The translations under genes were made by a program, and so were the position numbers. From positions 121,761 through 185,760 of the forward strand of contig CAUJNA010003734.1 in NCBI GenBank assembly GCA_963377175.1: a stretch of DNA of 64,000 bases. Reading direction: 5' to 3'. Shown piece by piece: positions 1 to 11,100 of the stretch. The stretch is from Effrenium voratum. Its lineage: Eukaryota > Sar > Dinophyceae > Suessiales > Symbiodiniaceae. A model generated the notes under the pieces. It was not told the origin of the DNA. It made no database searches and was given only the letters and a program-made list of their open reading frames with translations. Each line of letters starts with the position of its first letter. The first letter of the stretch is position 1.

Positions 1-296
1 TCAAGCTTTAATACCAACCACGTAGAAAGGTGTATACGGACGATGCCGTTATAGCCGAACCCGTGTAAACGTTGTAAGGAAGAAGGAATGATAATCACAC
101 CAGTGGTCCTGACAAAGCGGCGCAAGCAGTTGTTTTGCTCTTAATGCCGATCACGTAGGTCTGCAGTCACACATCAGATCTTGAACCTCAATTGTGTCTT
201 GAGCCAAATGGCGATCAATGGAACTTGGGAAGCAACACCAACAAGGACCTCAGAACAGCTACCCAATTTCGGCACGGGGCCTAGAGGGTTTTAACA
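1..296 (-). repeat. 3' LTR of the copia element (cut by window edge)
   Basis: Identical to 17736-18031 over its whole visible length. On the minus strand it starts with TG at 296-295. A purine-rich tract lies just inside the element next to it (297-306), as expected for second-strand priming. The outer end lies outside the window, so the target-site duplication cannot be checked. Confidence 0.93.
198..212 (-). other. Spliced-leader-like sequence in the LTR
   Basis: On the minus strand, which is the element's sense strand, this reads GCCATTTGGCTCAAG. It matches the 3' part of the conserved dinoflagellate spliced leader except that one T of the TTTT run is missing. It lies about 84 bases downstream of the LTR 5' end. 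The same sequence is in the other LTR at 17933-17947. I infer a relic of a trans-spliced transcript captured in the LTR; chance is not excluded. Confidence 0.5.
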
Positions 297-921
297 TCCC
301 CCATTTGGGTCGCATTGTTCATCATGCGGTCCAAACACCACAAAACGTTCCACTGGCCACGGCTTCAACTACGAAATCGTGTCGTGCATTCTTTTACTTG
401 CTATCACTACACCGTTCATTCGCTGTGAAACATGCCGGGTTCGATTGTACGAAAAGTGAAACATTCATCCTCCAATCGAAGCACACATCCATATGCAGGT
501 GTATATAATACACTGTGGCCACTTCACTTGACCGCCAGTGAACATTCCAGCTGCCGCATTTGCGCATCGCGCAGCTGTCATCCATAAATGGGTTGGCCAC
601 AAATGTCCACCATGCGCGCCCGCTTGTGATCGGTCTGCATATCTCCGGCAAAGAAACATCGGTGAGTAATCAATGCAAATCATAGCCATTCCAGATACCA
701 TGGACAATGCATAAATAATGAAAAGATATCATCTATAAGGTAATAATTCCATCCATGAATATCCAGAGCGTCATAGTCGTCGGAATATGTAACCATTTAC
801 ACATCCATTCATCTTGGACACATGAATATAAATCATGACATAAGTCGTTCCACCGAAACAGTGTCGATGTGACGCAAGTAGCAGATGGGGACTGGCCCAC
901 ATCGTACCGCAATCATCATCT
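297..921 (-). other. 3' untranslated region of the copia element
   Basis: About 625 bases between the stop of the third ORF and the 3' LTR with no convincing ORF. A polypurine tract reading AAATGGGGGA on the minus strand abuts the LTR (297-306). A copy of the recurring motif GGGACTGGCCCA sits at 888-899, shortly after the stop codon. Confidence 0.7.
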
Positions 922-3900
922 TCACGAAGCATACCTGTCCCCAATGGACAGCCTATGGGTACGTCGGCGGAACTCCTCGTCCAAGTTCTTCTGGGCTTCT
1001 CGTGCCCGGACACACTTCTTGTTGTAGTCCTCTGGCAACCAGTGCCCTTTCCGAAGGCACCAATCCAGCAGGGGTGTGTCGCATTTGTTCGGGTCGATGG
1101 CCGAGATGATGGCGCTCACGTTGACCGCGTAACCATGCTTGCCAAGGTTTAGGCCATCCCTCACGAATGATATATACTTGCAGTTGAAAGCTAGTGCAAA
1201 ACATCTGAAAATAATATCACCCACCGGGTGCACTCGGTCCTTGACCAGGAGCTTCATTTCTTCCTTGGTGACATCGAGGATTCTTGCTGCAATCCACAGC
1301 TTGTAGAATGTGTATAGTCCCTCGCATTTGTTCACCATCATACGAATATATTCGTCACGCTCCTCAACCGATCGGAAGGCTCTTGTCCGAACATTCTCCG
1401 ATTGAGAAATCTTCGTTATTGTTGATGGCAAAAGTATACCTTCCTGATCATGCTCAGTGATGTTGGGGTACCTCCTGAAATCATTGTGATAAGGGCAGCC
1501 CGGATTCCCTTCGAGTCCGGCATTCATCGTTCTCTCCTCACCACCTTCAAACATCCCCCACATCTTGGACAGCTGGAGTGCGATAAATCCTGCCATGTAC
1601 TGAGCCTCACGCGGCTCGTCAAGGCAGATCGCCATCCGTTGGGAACTTATAATGTCCCGTGACGTCAGATCGGTGTCGCGGTAATGCCAACCGCCGTCTT
1701 CTTCTTCTGACGCATAGCCGGATGTATATCCTTGCGTGTCCATGTCGTCATCTTCTCCCGGAACTTCCTCCGCTTCGTCCTCATCCTCCTGTGCTGCCGC
1801 ATCGTGGTTAGCTTCTTCCTGTGCACGCCTGGCATCTCCAGAGACGTTGGGGTTTTGGTTGTCCTCCTCGTCATCGGAATTGATGTGAATGTAGTATCTT
1901 CCGATGGAGATCAGTTGTGCCTCGCACTCCAGGCATAAGCAGAAGCAGGTGGGGATCGCGGTCGCACATGATGGACATATCCGGCACCTCAGTCCTTCCC
2001 ATGTCTCATCATTCAGGATGACGACTTTGCTGACTTCGTCCCGGACCTCGTTGACCTGTGCGTTGAACTCTTCCATCTTGTTGTTTCGATAGAGTTCGCA
2101 AGCACGATTAACCATGTCAACGATGTAGTGCAGATTATCGGCACCTGTCTCAGTCTCCGGCATCCTCTCGCTGATCTTTGCGACGTTCTGGAGGAACATC
2201 GCAGCCGACTCTTGGGAAGAGTTGACAAAGCCAGGGCAGATCTCGTTCTCCACACACTTCGAGTACGCCCTCTTGATGTCAGCGTACTCCAGGCGCTTCC
2301 CTCCGTTGCTTTTGCCAATCCAAATGGACTTGACCTCATAGAACGGGATCACGTCAAAGACCATGAAAGTCCCATTAGCCGCGACTCCAGCCCCATACCG
2401 CGCGAGGGTTGCACTGGGAATATAGATGATCGCAATCGGATCCCCTCTCCTCACGTTCCGTAGCGTTGTCTTCGTCGCCACGTTCATCTCATCCCATGGA
2501 GCAAACGCCCCGAAGTGCAGTGCTAGCCTGTTACCGCCATCGATTCCGCCGGGGACTAGCCCACAGCGTACGATGCTTGGCAGGTTTTCCACATACGTCA
2601 CATGGAATGCTCCTCCGAGAGTATCACCCATTCTTGCGGAATACCTATTCGCCAGTGCGGATGAGCTCATGAATCCAAAATCACTGTGACCGGTTGTGAC
2701 TCGGATGCACCAAGGTCTGTACCATCCATCGCATCTGTTGAACATCCTGTCGATGTCGTCCCGATCCACGCCAGCCTTGGTCATTTCCTCCCTGGCTGCC
2801 CTCGTGTCGTTCGGGTTCATGATGCTCGGAAACCTTGCTGCCAGAACCTGGAATCTCGATTTCTTGCTTCCGGATTCCTGCCACTTGATCACCTCCATGA
2901 TGCCCATGTATCGTTTCGCTCTCGTGGTGTATGGTGGGAATATGTCGTTGTTCCGGTCGTCAATGACAGCATCAATGTCGACCCATCCACCCTCGTCGCA
3001 CCTGAAAGCACTTCCTCGGCAATTGCCGATCTTGTGTCGAAGGACTCTGCATAGGTCGTGAGATAGCTGGTTTGCTTGGTCCCTTGTAGTAAATACCGAG
3101 CGATCATCACCAATCCTGCATAGTGGAGCACCGTCGAAAGGAGCAATGCAGAAGTTGACACTCTTGCCAAGTTGCATCACGTCCACTTGCTCAAGGATTG
3201 CACCTCTGGGAAAGTACCTGGGGTCAACAATAGACGCGTATGCCCGTGGCATATGCACTTCAATCATGTCGCCGTACTTCGGGATGTAGCACGGGATGGT
3301 GTCGCATCCCATCTCAAGCGTCTTCTTGAATGTCCTGCTGTCCCCGCACGGGTTGTATGTGAGGTCGACGCCACCACATTGTAGCTCTCCTCCCTCAGCC
3401 GTGTCAGCCATCTCCACCAAATTAATAGTGTAGCTGTACATCTCAATTGTTTCTTTCCCTGCTTGTCCCCCTTTCTTTCTTTCCTTGGACGTTGATGAGG
3501 ACGGTTCCTCCGTATCCCCCATGTCTTCATCAGATGAAACAGGGTCACTGCTGAGTAGCTCACGGAGCACCTTCATCGCCTTCTCATTTCCAGCAGCCTC
3601 CTCAATGTCCTTGCAGTCGCCGTCGTGGGCCAGGTTCGCGCACTTCTTACAGATCCCCATATCTCCCATGCACTTCTCCATTGACTCCAGGAATCCTAGT
3701 GCCGCTCTCCGCCCGTCGATCACACGCTGCTTCTTGTCTTCCTTCTCAGTATTGGTTTGAGAACTTCGACTCGGGTCTGGTGCTTGACCAAGACCCTCAT
3801 CTTCGCCCTCCGTGGCCTTTCTCTTGGAACCTTGTGCAGAGGGCTCGGTGATCAGGGATCGTGGATGTCTGGGCTTGACCTTGTTCATGATGTCAAGCAC

Positions 3901-6900
3901 CTCCTTCGTGGGCACGCCGAGCTGTGCGGACGGTTTGTTCCGCTTTCTGTTCTGGCCCGTCGTGTGGGTCACGTTCCCAGCGAGGTGTCGCACTATTGAC
4001 TGCTCGAACTCCCTCTTGATCTTCCATGCATCCTTCCACAGTGGCAGTTCGTGCTGGAAGTACGACATCACCTCAAAGAATCCCAACACCATCTCGACGA
4101 CGTCTCCCAAGGATTCCTCGTTCGTGGTTTGTCCCAGGAGTTCATACATCGTTCCTTGGTCGAGCACACTCTTGATCCATGACGAATATGCCACATTGCC
4201 GAGATCCTTGCCTATCAAGAAGATGGACATCCTCTCCTCGACTCCCTCGGAATTCTTGCACACGATCACATCCCGGGATGCGCACAATTGCTTCCCGTGA
4301 CCGTTGTTGTAGAACTGCGCTGCTTGATCCACAGTCATGCTCACGAATCCCACGTGAGAAAGCTCCTTCTTCAGCCTTGAATACGCGAGCTCCCGTATGA
4401 TCGTGATCATGGCCTGGATATTGTTGACGTCCACCATGAGGTTTTGAAGGTCGGGGATTGCCACCACGCATTCCGCGAAGAGGCGCGTGTACATTTTCTT
4501 CCCCTCGATAGACATTGCAATACCGTTCGTGTCCGCGTTCCAGTTCGCGCAACAGTTCACGCAAGAAGAGGGATTGTACTTCGACTTCGGTCCGAGCACC
4601 TTCGACTTGCTCATCTGCATCTCTTTAGCGCAAAGTTCGCAGATAAACTTGCTGAGCTCCGTGACCGTATACCATCGAAGACGTTGATCACCGACATCGG
4701 CTTTCCCAAAAGCATCCTGCTCGCCGTGTCCTTCATCTTGCTGCTCTTGTTTCCTCTTCGACTGTGCAGTGAAGGTCGGCTTGTACTCGAATTTCACCTT
4801 CGATTCCTCCATGTTCTTCGGGATGTTGAATCGAAGGTCGGGCTCGTTTATGCACGTCCCCTCCAGCTCACACACAAACGCGTTGCTTGGTGCGACCGCA
4901 TCGATGGATTTCTCAATCAGCAGTCGTTTCAGGAGGAAATGTTGCAGGTTCGAGCTCCCAGGGATCTTGTAGTTCTTTCCTGTGAGCGCATGGACCACGC
5001 GCCACAGGCGATCGTTCTCGGTCACCAGCGCGCCTGCCGCCTTGCAGATCTCGCTAACCTTGTTGGCGATCGTCCCCAAGTCCCCTCTTCCACCATGGAA
5101 AGCAACATCGCGATTCACGCACACCACGACCAGGCCCTTGCATGTGTTGACGAGGTCAGATATCGCCTTCTGCAGGGAGTCGATGATGGGGTTGGCGGTC
5201 ACCTGCCATCCGCATCCTCTCATGCACACCCAATCATATAGCGACATCCAGATGTGCACCGACATTGGTGAGTCATCCATGTCTCGCCTCCGCCGTTCAG
5301 CGATGAGCTTATCCAGCTTCTGCAATCGGGAGATGATATTCAACGTGTCGTTGGGTGAGGAGACTTGCTCACTCGACCCATAGTATGATCTCTCCTCGAT
5401 GTTTGTCCATCCCTGTTCGTTGACCATCATCTGGAAGGTCTTCGTGCTCCCTTTCGAGTTGACGGCCCGCAGGGGCCAATCCAGGACCAAGAAGCTCTTC
5501 TTGTGGATCATCATGTCGCGAATCGTCGCCTCGCCAATGGGGCTCCTCTTCTGCCTATTGATAATCCGGTTCAACTGTCCAGGTGCGTTGTCCGGGTTCT
5601 TCTCCGCCTGAATCAACGCGTTGATGGCTTTGGCGCCCGGAAGGCGTCCAGTAATCAAGCATCCTGTTTGGGCACACAAGAAAGCATACAGCTGTAGCCA
5701 TGCCGCATTTCCCTTCCCAACATAGGAAAGAATGATCTTCTCCGCGCTGGTCTTCTCCTCGAAGTGCAATAGCGAAGAGGTCAGGCATCTCAGCATACAC
5801 TCCCAATATGTTGCGTTCTTGCCTTCTGCAAGACACGGCCCAAATACAGTTTGTATGATTGGGTACCCCGTATTGTTGTCTATGTTGAATTTCACATTGA
5901 CAGTCGCGCCGCCCAAAGTGGTACCCCCTTCGAATGAAGTGTAGGTATCGTGTCCAGCAGTTGGGTTGATAATTACCCATCTGTCGTCGTCACCGCCAGA
6001 GTTCATTCGGAAAATGGAGTCGATGATCTCGTTGTCGATCTTGACAGCATCGCTGGCTTGCGACCCCCCACTTGGAGCTCCCGGCTGGGGGACTGGCCCA
6101 CCAGCGGTTTGGCTCCTTTGTCCGGAGCTTGATGCCGACTTCTGCTGTCGCTCCGTCTTCCGCGGCGGCTCCGTCTTCGATGAGCCCATCACCCACCATG
6201 TCGGCTCTTCCCCAACCACGAAATCCTCGGGGTACTTCTCCAGTTCCCTCTCGATTTCATGAATCGTGCAGTATTTATTCTGGAAGAATTCGATCATGAC
6301 GTCCTTCTCGGCCTTCTTCTCGATCTCCTTCATCCAGCTTACCCACTTGCGCCGATCTTGGTTCTCAGCGGCCCTGTCAGCCGCGTGCGGTGCCAAACTG
6401 ATGGAGTTGATGTTCATCGCAGGCAGCTTCGACTCATAGATCATATCGATGCACCATAGGAAATCCCTGGCGTACTCAATCTCCCGGTAGAGATCGTTCA
6501 GCTCCCTTTTGTCTGGACGGAAATAAGCTGTATACGACTGATCTTTGGAGTCCTTCTCACCGAGCAATGGCTGCAATCTCCTCATGATGAAAGAGACGCA
6601 CATGAGCGAATTGACCGCTCCGATGCACGCGTCAGAGATGTCACTGGGGGTTGACCCACAGATCATCCAGCGCAATAGGTTGTTCTGGCTGGCATTCTCA
6701 TCCCTCCTCAGTGCATATGCGAGGTTCTTCATCGATGCCTGCAGCTCATTCTGGTAGACCAACCCAAGGTCCCAATTCTTCTGGTAGTCGTCCTTGGAAC
6801 CACGACCGTAGGAGTCGATCTTGGGAGCCTTGATCACGCTCAACGTGAACACTTTCCCCCAGTTTCGATCTCTGTATCTTGCGATTCTCCGGTCGTGCCT

Positions 6901-8199
6901 CTCAAACTCTGCAGTTGTCTGGAACTCCTCAGAGCTCCTCCACCTTCTCGATGACGATGCCCTAGATGACTCGTCGTTGATGAATTCTTTGTACACCTCC
7001 CCAACCGGGGTGTTCTGGTGGAATGCTGCTTTGAACGACCGTTCATCGTTGTCCTCGGCCACGCCTAGTGCGAGATCCCAGATGTTCGCGATTGATCTCA
7101 ACATATCCGCCCCTTCCATGCAGTACTTGGTTACGTTGAGCAACTCGGGGTTCTTCGCCAGCATCGTTGCCTCACCGCAAAGTTGGTTCAGCGCCGACAC
7201 GATCTTCTTTCCCTTGCTGCAGAATTCCCTCCATCCAAGCATGCATTCGTCGGCAGAAAGCTGTCCGAAAACTTTGCTGATGAACTCTAAGGCAACCCTC
7301 ATAGACTGCCCTTCACCTTTCATCATCCCGCGGCCCTTGGCAGAATAGTACGCTGAGTATGCATAAATAGCGGGGACGCCGATGTCCTCGATCCACTTCA
7401 CGCACATACCCAGGTCGCTGTTCACCTCCATCCTCTTGGGCATCCTCTTGCCATCCTCGATGGCGTTCTTCACCAAATTTCCCAAGAAGATTGCCGCTTG
7501 CCTAGATTTCCCGACAGGCACGCAGAAGAACTCATTCGTATTGACGACATTCGGATTGGCAGTCATCTTGATGATATTCTCCAGAACCAGGAAAACCCAA
7601 AATAAGCAGCTGCAAATGAAGCCACGGAATTGTCCCAATATGATCCCAGCTTCAGATTGAGGTGACGAACTCGTCCAGCTCCTTCTTGAAGCTTGGGGTT
7701 CGGGACTGACCCAGCTCCCCGTATGCACCAGAGGTTCGGGACTGGCCCAGCACCTCGGTTGTGCAGTTGGGGTGGTGCAGATTTCGCTCGCAGTAGCTTG
7801 GTGCTTCCGCGATCTCCTTCGCGTAATGCAAGCAAGAGCGAGTTTCAACGGTGCCGGTTTGAGGCACCTTGCTCGAGCACGAAAACGGCGAAGGATCACA
7901 CCCACAATTATAGACGTGTACAACTGGGTTTCTTTGGTTTCACGACCAGCACAAGGTCCATGCTCATGGTTTCCATTGCATTTCTTAGACAACGAGCCAC
8001 CAAGTTCAAAGTTCCATGATACAACTCTCCATGGTTTCTTGATTGGCATGGGTTTCTTTGCATATCTTTGTTTCAAGCCATAGCGACACCCATCAAACTC
8101 GTGACTAGTCCCATCATGCACGACCTCATGCAGTCTCTCATCTTTCCAATAATCACAACTTCCAGGCAACTCAAACAAAATCGCAGCTCGTTTTGTCAT
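922..8199 (-). CDS. Copia element third ORF with Tpt1/KptA-like domain
   Basis: Open for 2425 residues from the ATG at 8199, which overlaps the Gag-Pol stop as ATGA. The first 110 residues or so complete the methyltransferase-like domain begun at the end of Gag-Pol: ILFELP, YW, FDGCRYGL, IKKPWRV, then a Cys/His cluster. Residues about 110-210 look like repeat-rich linker, so a separate protein may instead start at Met 212 (7566). Most of the middle is unrecognised, with a low-complexity Ser/Gly stretch near 700 and charged stretches near 1480-1600. Residues about 1710-1965 resemble RNA 2'-phosphotransferase Tpt1/KptA: an LRH pair at about 1720, GGWVDIDAVI, IRVTTGHS at about 1832, HVTYVENL at about 1868 and RRGDP at about 1917. 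The family removes splice-junction 2'-phosphates using NAD. A Cys-rich cluster near 2030-2060 may bind zinc. The C-terminal 300 residues are unrecognised. What the domain does for the element is unknown. Confidence 0.85.
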   Translation of the reverse strand: MTKRAAILFELPGSCDYWKDERLHEVVHDGTSHEFDGCRYGLKQRYAKKPMPIKKPWRVVSWNFELGGSLSKKCNGNHEHGPCAGRETKETQLYTSIIVGVILRRFRARARCLKPAPLKLALACITRRRSRKHQATASEICTTPTAQPRCWASPEPLVHTGSWVSPEPQASRRSWTSSSPQSEAGIILGQFRGFICSCLFWVFLVLENIIKMTANPNVVNTNEFFCVPVGKSRQAAIFLGNLVKNAIEDGKRMPKRMEVNSDLGMCVKWIEDIGVPAIYAYSAYYSAKGRGMMKGEGQSMRVALEFISKVFGQLSADECMLGWREFCSKGKKIVSALNQLCGEATMLAKNPELLNVTKYCMEGADMLRSIANIWDLALGVAEDNDERSFKAAFHQNTPVGEVYKEFINDESSRASSSRRWRSSEEFQTTAEFERHDRRIARYRDRNWGKVFTLSVIKAPKIDSYGRGSKDDYQKNWDLGLVYQNELQASMKNLAYALRRDENASQNNLLRWMICGSTPSDISDACIGAVNSLMCVSFIMRRLQPLLGEKDSKDQSYTAYFRPDKRELNDLYREIEYARDFLWCIDMIYESKLPAMNINSISLAPHAADRAAENQDRRKWVSWMKEIEKKAEKDVMIEFFQNKYCTIHEIERELEKYPEDFVVGEEPTWWVMGSSKTEPPRKTERQQKSASSSGQRSQTAGGPVPQPGAPSGGSQASDAVKIDNEIIDSIFRMNSGGDDDRWVIINPTAGHDTYTSFEGGTTLGGATVNVKFNIDNNTGYPIIQTVFGPCLAEGKNATYWECMLRCLTSSLLHFEEKTSAEKIILSYVGKGNAAWLQLYAFLCAQTGCLITGRLPGAKAINALIQAEKNPDNAPGQLNRIINRQKRSPIGEATIRDMMIHKKSFLVLDWPLRAVNSKGSTKTFQMMVNEQGWTNIEERSYYGSSEQVSSPNDTLNIISRLQKLDKLIAERRRRDMDDSPMSVHIWMSLYDWVCMRGCGWQVTANPIIDSLQKAISDLVNTCKGLVVVCVNRDVAFHGGRGDLGTIANKVSEICKAAGALVTENDRLWRVVHALTGKNYKIPGSSNLQHFLLKRLLIEKSIDAVAPSNAFVCELEGTCINEPDLRFNIPKNMEESKVKFEYKPTFTAQSKRKQEQQDEGHGEQDAFGKADVGDQRLRWYTVTELSKFICELCAKEMQMSKSKVLGPKSKYNPSSCVNCCANWNADTNGIAMSIEGKKMYTRLFAECVVAIPDLQNLMVDVNNIQAMITIIRELAYSRLKKELSHVGFVSMTVDQAAQFYNNGHGKQLCASRDVIVCKNSEGVEERMSIFLIGKDLGNVAYSSWIKSVLDQGTMYELLGQTTNEESLGDVVEMVLGFFEVMSYFQHELPLWKDAWKIKREFEQSIVRHLAGNVTHTTGQNRKRNKPSAQLGVPTKEVLDIMNKVKPRHPRSLITEPSAQGSKRKATEGEDEGLGQAPDPSRSSQTNTEKEDKKQRVIDGRRAALGFLESMEKCMGDMGICKKCANLAHDGDCKDIEEAAGNEKAMKVLRELLSSDPVSSDEDMGDTEEPSSSTSKERKKGGQAGKETIEMYSYTINLVEMADTAEGGELQCGGVDLTYNPCGDSRTFKKTLEMGCDTIPCYIPKYGDMIEVHMPRAYASIVDPRYFPRGAILEQVDVMQLGKSVNFCIAPFDGAPLCRIGDDRSVFTTRDQANQLSHDLCRVLRHKIGNCRGSAFRCDEGGWVDIDAVIDDRNNDIFPPYTTRAKRYMGIMEVIKWQESGSKKSRFQVLAARFPSIMNPNDTRAAREEMTKAGVDRDDIDRMFNRCDGWYRPWCIRVTTGHSDFGFMSSSALANRYSARMGDTLGGAFHVTYVENLPSIVRCGLVPGGIDGGNRLALHFGAFAPWDEMNVATKTTLRNVRRGDPIAIIYIPSATLARYGAGVAANGTFMVFDVIPFYEVKSIWIGKSNGGKRLEYADIKRAYSKCVENEICPGFVNSSQESAAMFLQNVAKISERMPETETGADNLHYIVDMVNRACELYRNNKMEEFNAQVNEVRDEVSKVVILNDETWEGLRCRICPSCATAIPTCFCLCLECEAQLISIGRYYIHINSDDEEDNQNPNVSGDARRAQEEANHDAAAQEDEDEAEEVPGEDDDMDTQGYTSGYASEEEDGGWHYRDTDLTSRDIISSQRMAICLDEPREAQYMAGFIALQLSKMWGMFEGGEERTMNAGLEGNPGCPYHNDFRRYPNITEHDQEGILLPSTITKISQSENVRTRAFRSVEERDEYIRMMVNKCEGLYTFYKLWIAARILDVTKEEMKLLVKDRVHPVGDIIFRCFALAFNCKYISFVRDGLNLGKHGYAVNVSAIISAIDPNKCDTPLLDWCLRKGHWLPEDYNKKCVRAREAQKNLDEEFRRRTHRLSIGDRYAS

Positions 8200-11100
8200 G
8201 GCATGCCGTTTATTTCAACGAACCGTTCAAACAATCTCCAAAATTCTCTTTGTTTGGCCTCGATTTTCTCTGCGGTGTCAATTCCGCGAGTCTTGTTGAG
8301 GCGTGCCCATGATGATCCCCCCGTGCAAGGCCCGGCGAAGAACAACAAATCGGAAGGTTTGGTAAGCACATGTCTGGCGATTCTCCCCCCGTACTCGCTC
8401 AGTAAGTCATCAACCAGAGTTATGGTGACAACCTGCGGCCCGTCATGGCGGGCAAGAGCAGTGAACCAGTTACGTGGTTCGGAACATGCCATCAGCACGA
8501 TGGGCCGAGCCAAGTCAACACTGTAAAGAGTGACGACTGTGCGAGTTCTCATACCAGGAAGCGAGACATGAACAGGAGCGCGAAGCACACCACCGTCATG
8601 TTTGACCATCGCGAGTTCAATACCCGGCGCTAACTGTGGCTTGTGCTTCACCGCAATGCGATACGGAACAAAACAACGACCAGGGACAAGCTGCTCGTGA
8701 TTGATATGCAGACAACGCATGAGCAATTTCAATCGGAGCAACGTTTCCAAAGCAAGGTCGTTAACACACTTCAACTCTATGCGCTCGTTCGACAGTTCTT
8801 CAACAAATGCGGCCAGCACGGACTGCATGTCAACATCCCCGGACCCGACGTGAATTGGTCGTGGTCGTGGAGACCGTTCCCGCGCCGGTGCAGCGACCGG
8901 TACGGGATGAAACTGCCAAACTGCGCGTTCAACCCAACCATCAATTCGCACACATTGTAGCCCCGGGTCAACTCTATCCTCAACTTTGAGCCATGACCCA
9001 TTCTTCAGAAACCAAGTGGAACGAAGCCACTTGCTCCCAAACGGTGTCATAACCGCGAGTGGAGGTTTCACACGCATCAATCTGGGTCCCTTGGCAACAA
9101 CAACCGGATCATGTCCTTCATGCTCATGCAATCCCTCTTTGGATGTTAATCCAGACCACCATAGGTCCGGGGGCATGATCGGTATGTGTGTGTACGGAAA
9201 TGTTGGAACTCCGTCAACTGTCCCCGAAGCGGTCTGCATGGTCCCCTTTATGGGATCACACGTGGGTGTGAGCGCCTTGAGGGTATCCGGGTCAGACAGC
9301 AAGCTCGGGTCAAGTAGACCAATCTGCAAACATGCATGTTTCCATTTGCGCCCATCATTGAACGCCTTGGTGTAAATATCGGCCGCCATCCTGTCGGTGA
9401 CCTCATACGCCAAGTACATGTAATCACGTGTGAACATCTCATGCATCCACGAAATGCTAACACCATGGCTTCTCTCAAGGTGGCGCATCGTGGGGTTTCT
9501 CCCCGATCGCACGACACCGATCATAGCCTTGTTATCGTCATAGAACACAAAGTTCGGTGACTTCTTGAGAATCCGCTCTACCAGCTTGAGAGCGGGCATA
9601 CCCATCGATCTCATGGCAACATCGGCCGCAACAATCTCGGCCTCGGGAGTGGAGTGACTCACACAACCCTGTCTTTTAGAGCTGCCAGACAACGGAAACC
9701 GGGTATTAGGCCCTTGTATATTCAAGTGTCCACCGGAGGTGGAACGCAGCGAGTCAATGCATCCCGCAAAGTCAGCGTCCGCATACAAGGCCAAGTGCAC
9801 ATCGTCCATAGGGTCTCCAACCCAACCGACCATGCGCCAATGTTTGGTATGATGCACATAGCACATCAAGTGATGCAAACCCCGATCATCGGAGTCAGTC
9901 CACCTATGCACGTTCCGTGCTAGGCGATTCACTTGCCGCAACAAATCGAAGCGAGCAATCCGCGCACCGTACAGCAACTTCATCAGTACGCTAGCGGCAT
10001 GCGGAGCAAGGTGTCCACGCACGGGCTCCTTCATGGCCAACTCAGGAGTCCCTCCCCGTTGGTCCGGCACTGTGGCAGAACCGTCGGTGGGCACAAGATT
10101 GTTACACCAATTGCACACGACTGACGGCCCCTCTCTGGCAGGCTTCCGTGAGACGTGATTCTTTGTTTCTTCATGCAACTCAGGGGTGACAACCTTATTC
10201 AACTTCACGTCGCCCGCCACTTCAAGATAGCGGTCGACACAGGAACGTAGGAACTGTTCCATGTCATAGGTCACCGTTGTTACTCGGTGTCCGTTCCCGA
10301 GAGTGACGTTTCCCTTGCTTTGATTGCAACCAAGGTACATGTCAAGTCCAGTCTCGGGCTCAATCTTCAAACGTGTACGCAACATGCTCCACCCTTGGGC
10401 AAGGTTCTTCTGCGGCCCTGCCATTTTGAAGTCGTCGACATACACAACCAGAACAAGCTGGAGCTTTTCGTGAATGTACACTGAAGGCCATTCTTCGCCG
10501 ATGGGCTCAAAACCAACGGCACGCACCGACTCATCGCAGTGCTGCTCCCAAAATGTTCCCGCATCTGGGTGTCCGTACAGCGCCTTCCTCAACGGGACGA
10601 CTGGTCTTCTGTACTTATCCCATTTGCATTCACTTGGCACGGCCTCCGGTGGCAATTCAATCCAACACGGCGTGCCTCTCAAGGTGGCCTGTATATACGC
10701 CTGAACAGCGTCGGCCATCTGCACATCCCAGCCATCATGACAACCCAGAAAATCCGCCCAACGCGAGGCTTCAAATGAAGCAGGGGAGTTCCCCAAATCT
10801 TGAAACATCGCAGCCTCAAAGCTTTGGTTCTTCACTTGGTTCCCCAGCAACACGCCTCTACCCTTGAACTTCCTCTTAGGATCACCAACAGGCAACTGTG
10901 AGTGCTTTTCAACGCAAATGCCATGTGCGCGAGCCATGTGTATTTCCTCCCCCTTCGCTTTTGCTTCTCTGGCTACAGCGTCATATTCGCGCACCGCGCC
11001 AAGATCGAAGACCCCCTGGTCGATTAATCCCGACCACTCTTTCTTCATTGATGCTAATGCATCAGGGTTGGTCAACATCTCTTTCCGGCCTACCGGCCTG

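Noticed and set aside
10400..10440. GCCATTTTG near 10420 as a spliced-leader hit
   Set aside because: Only nine bases match and it is on the wrong strand inside the reverse transcriptase coding sequence.
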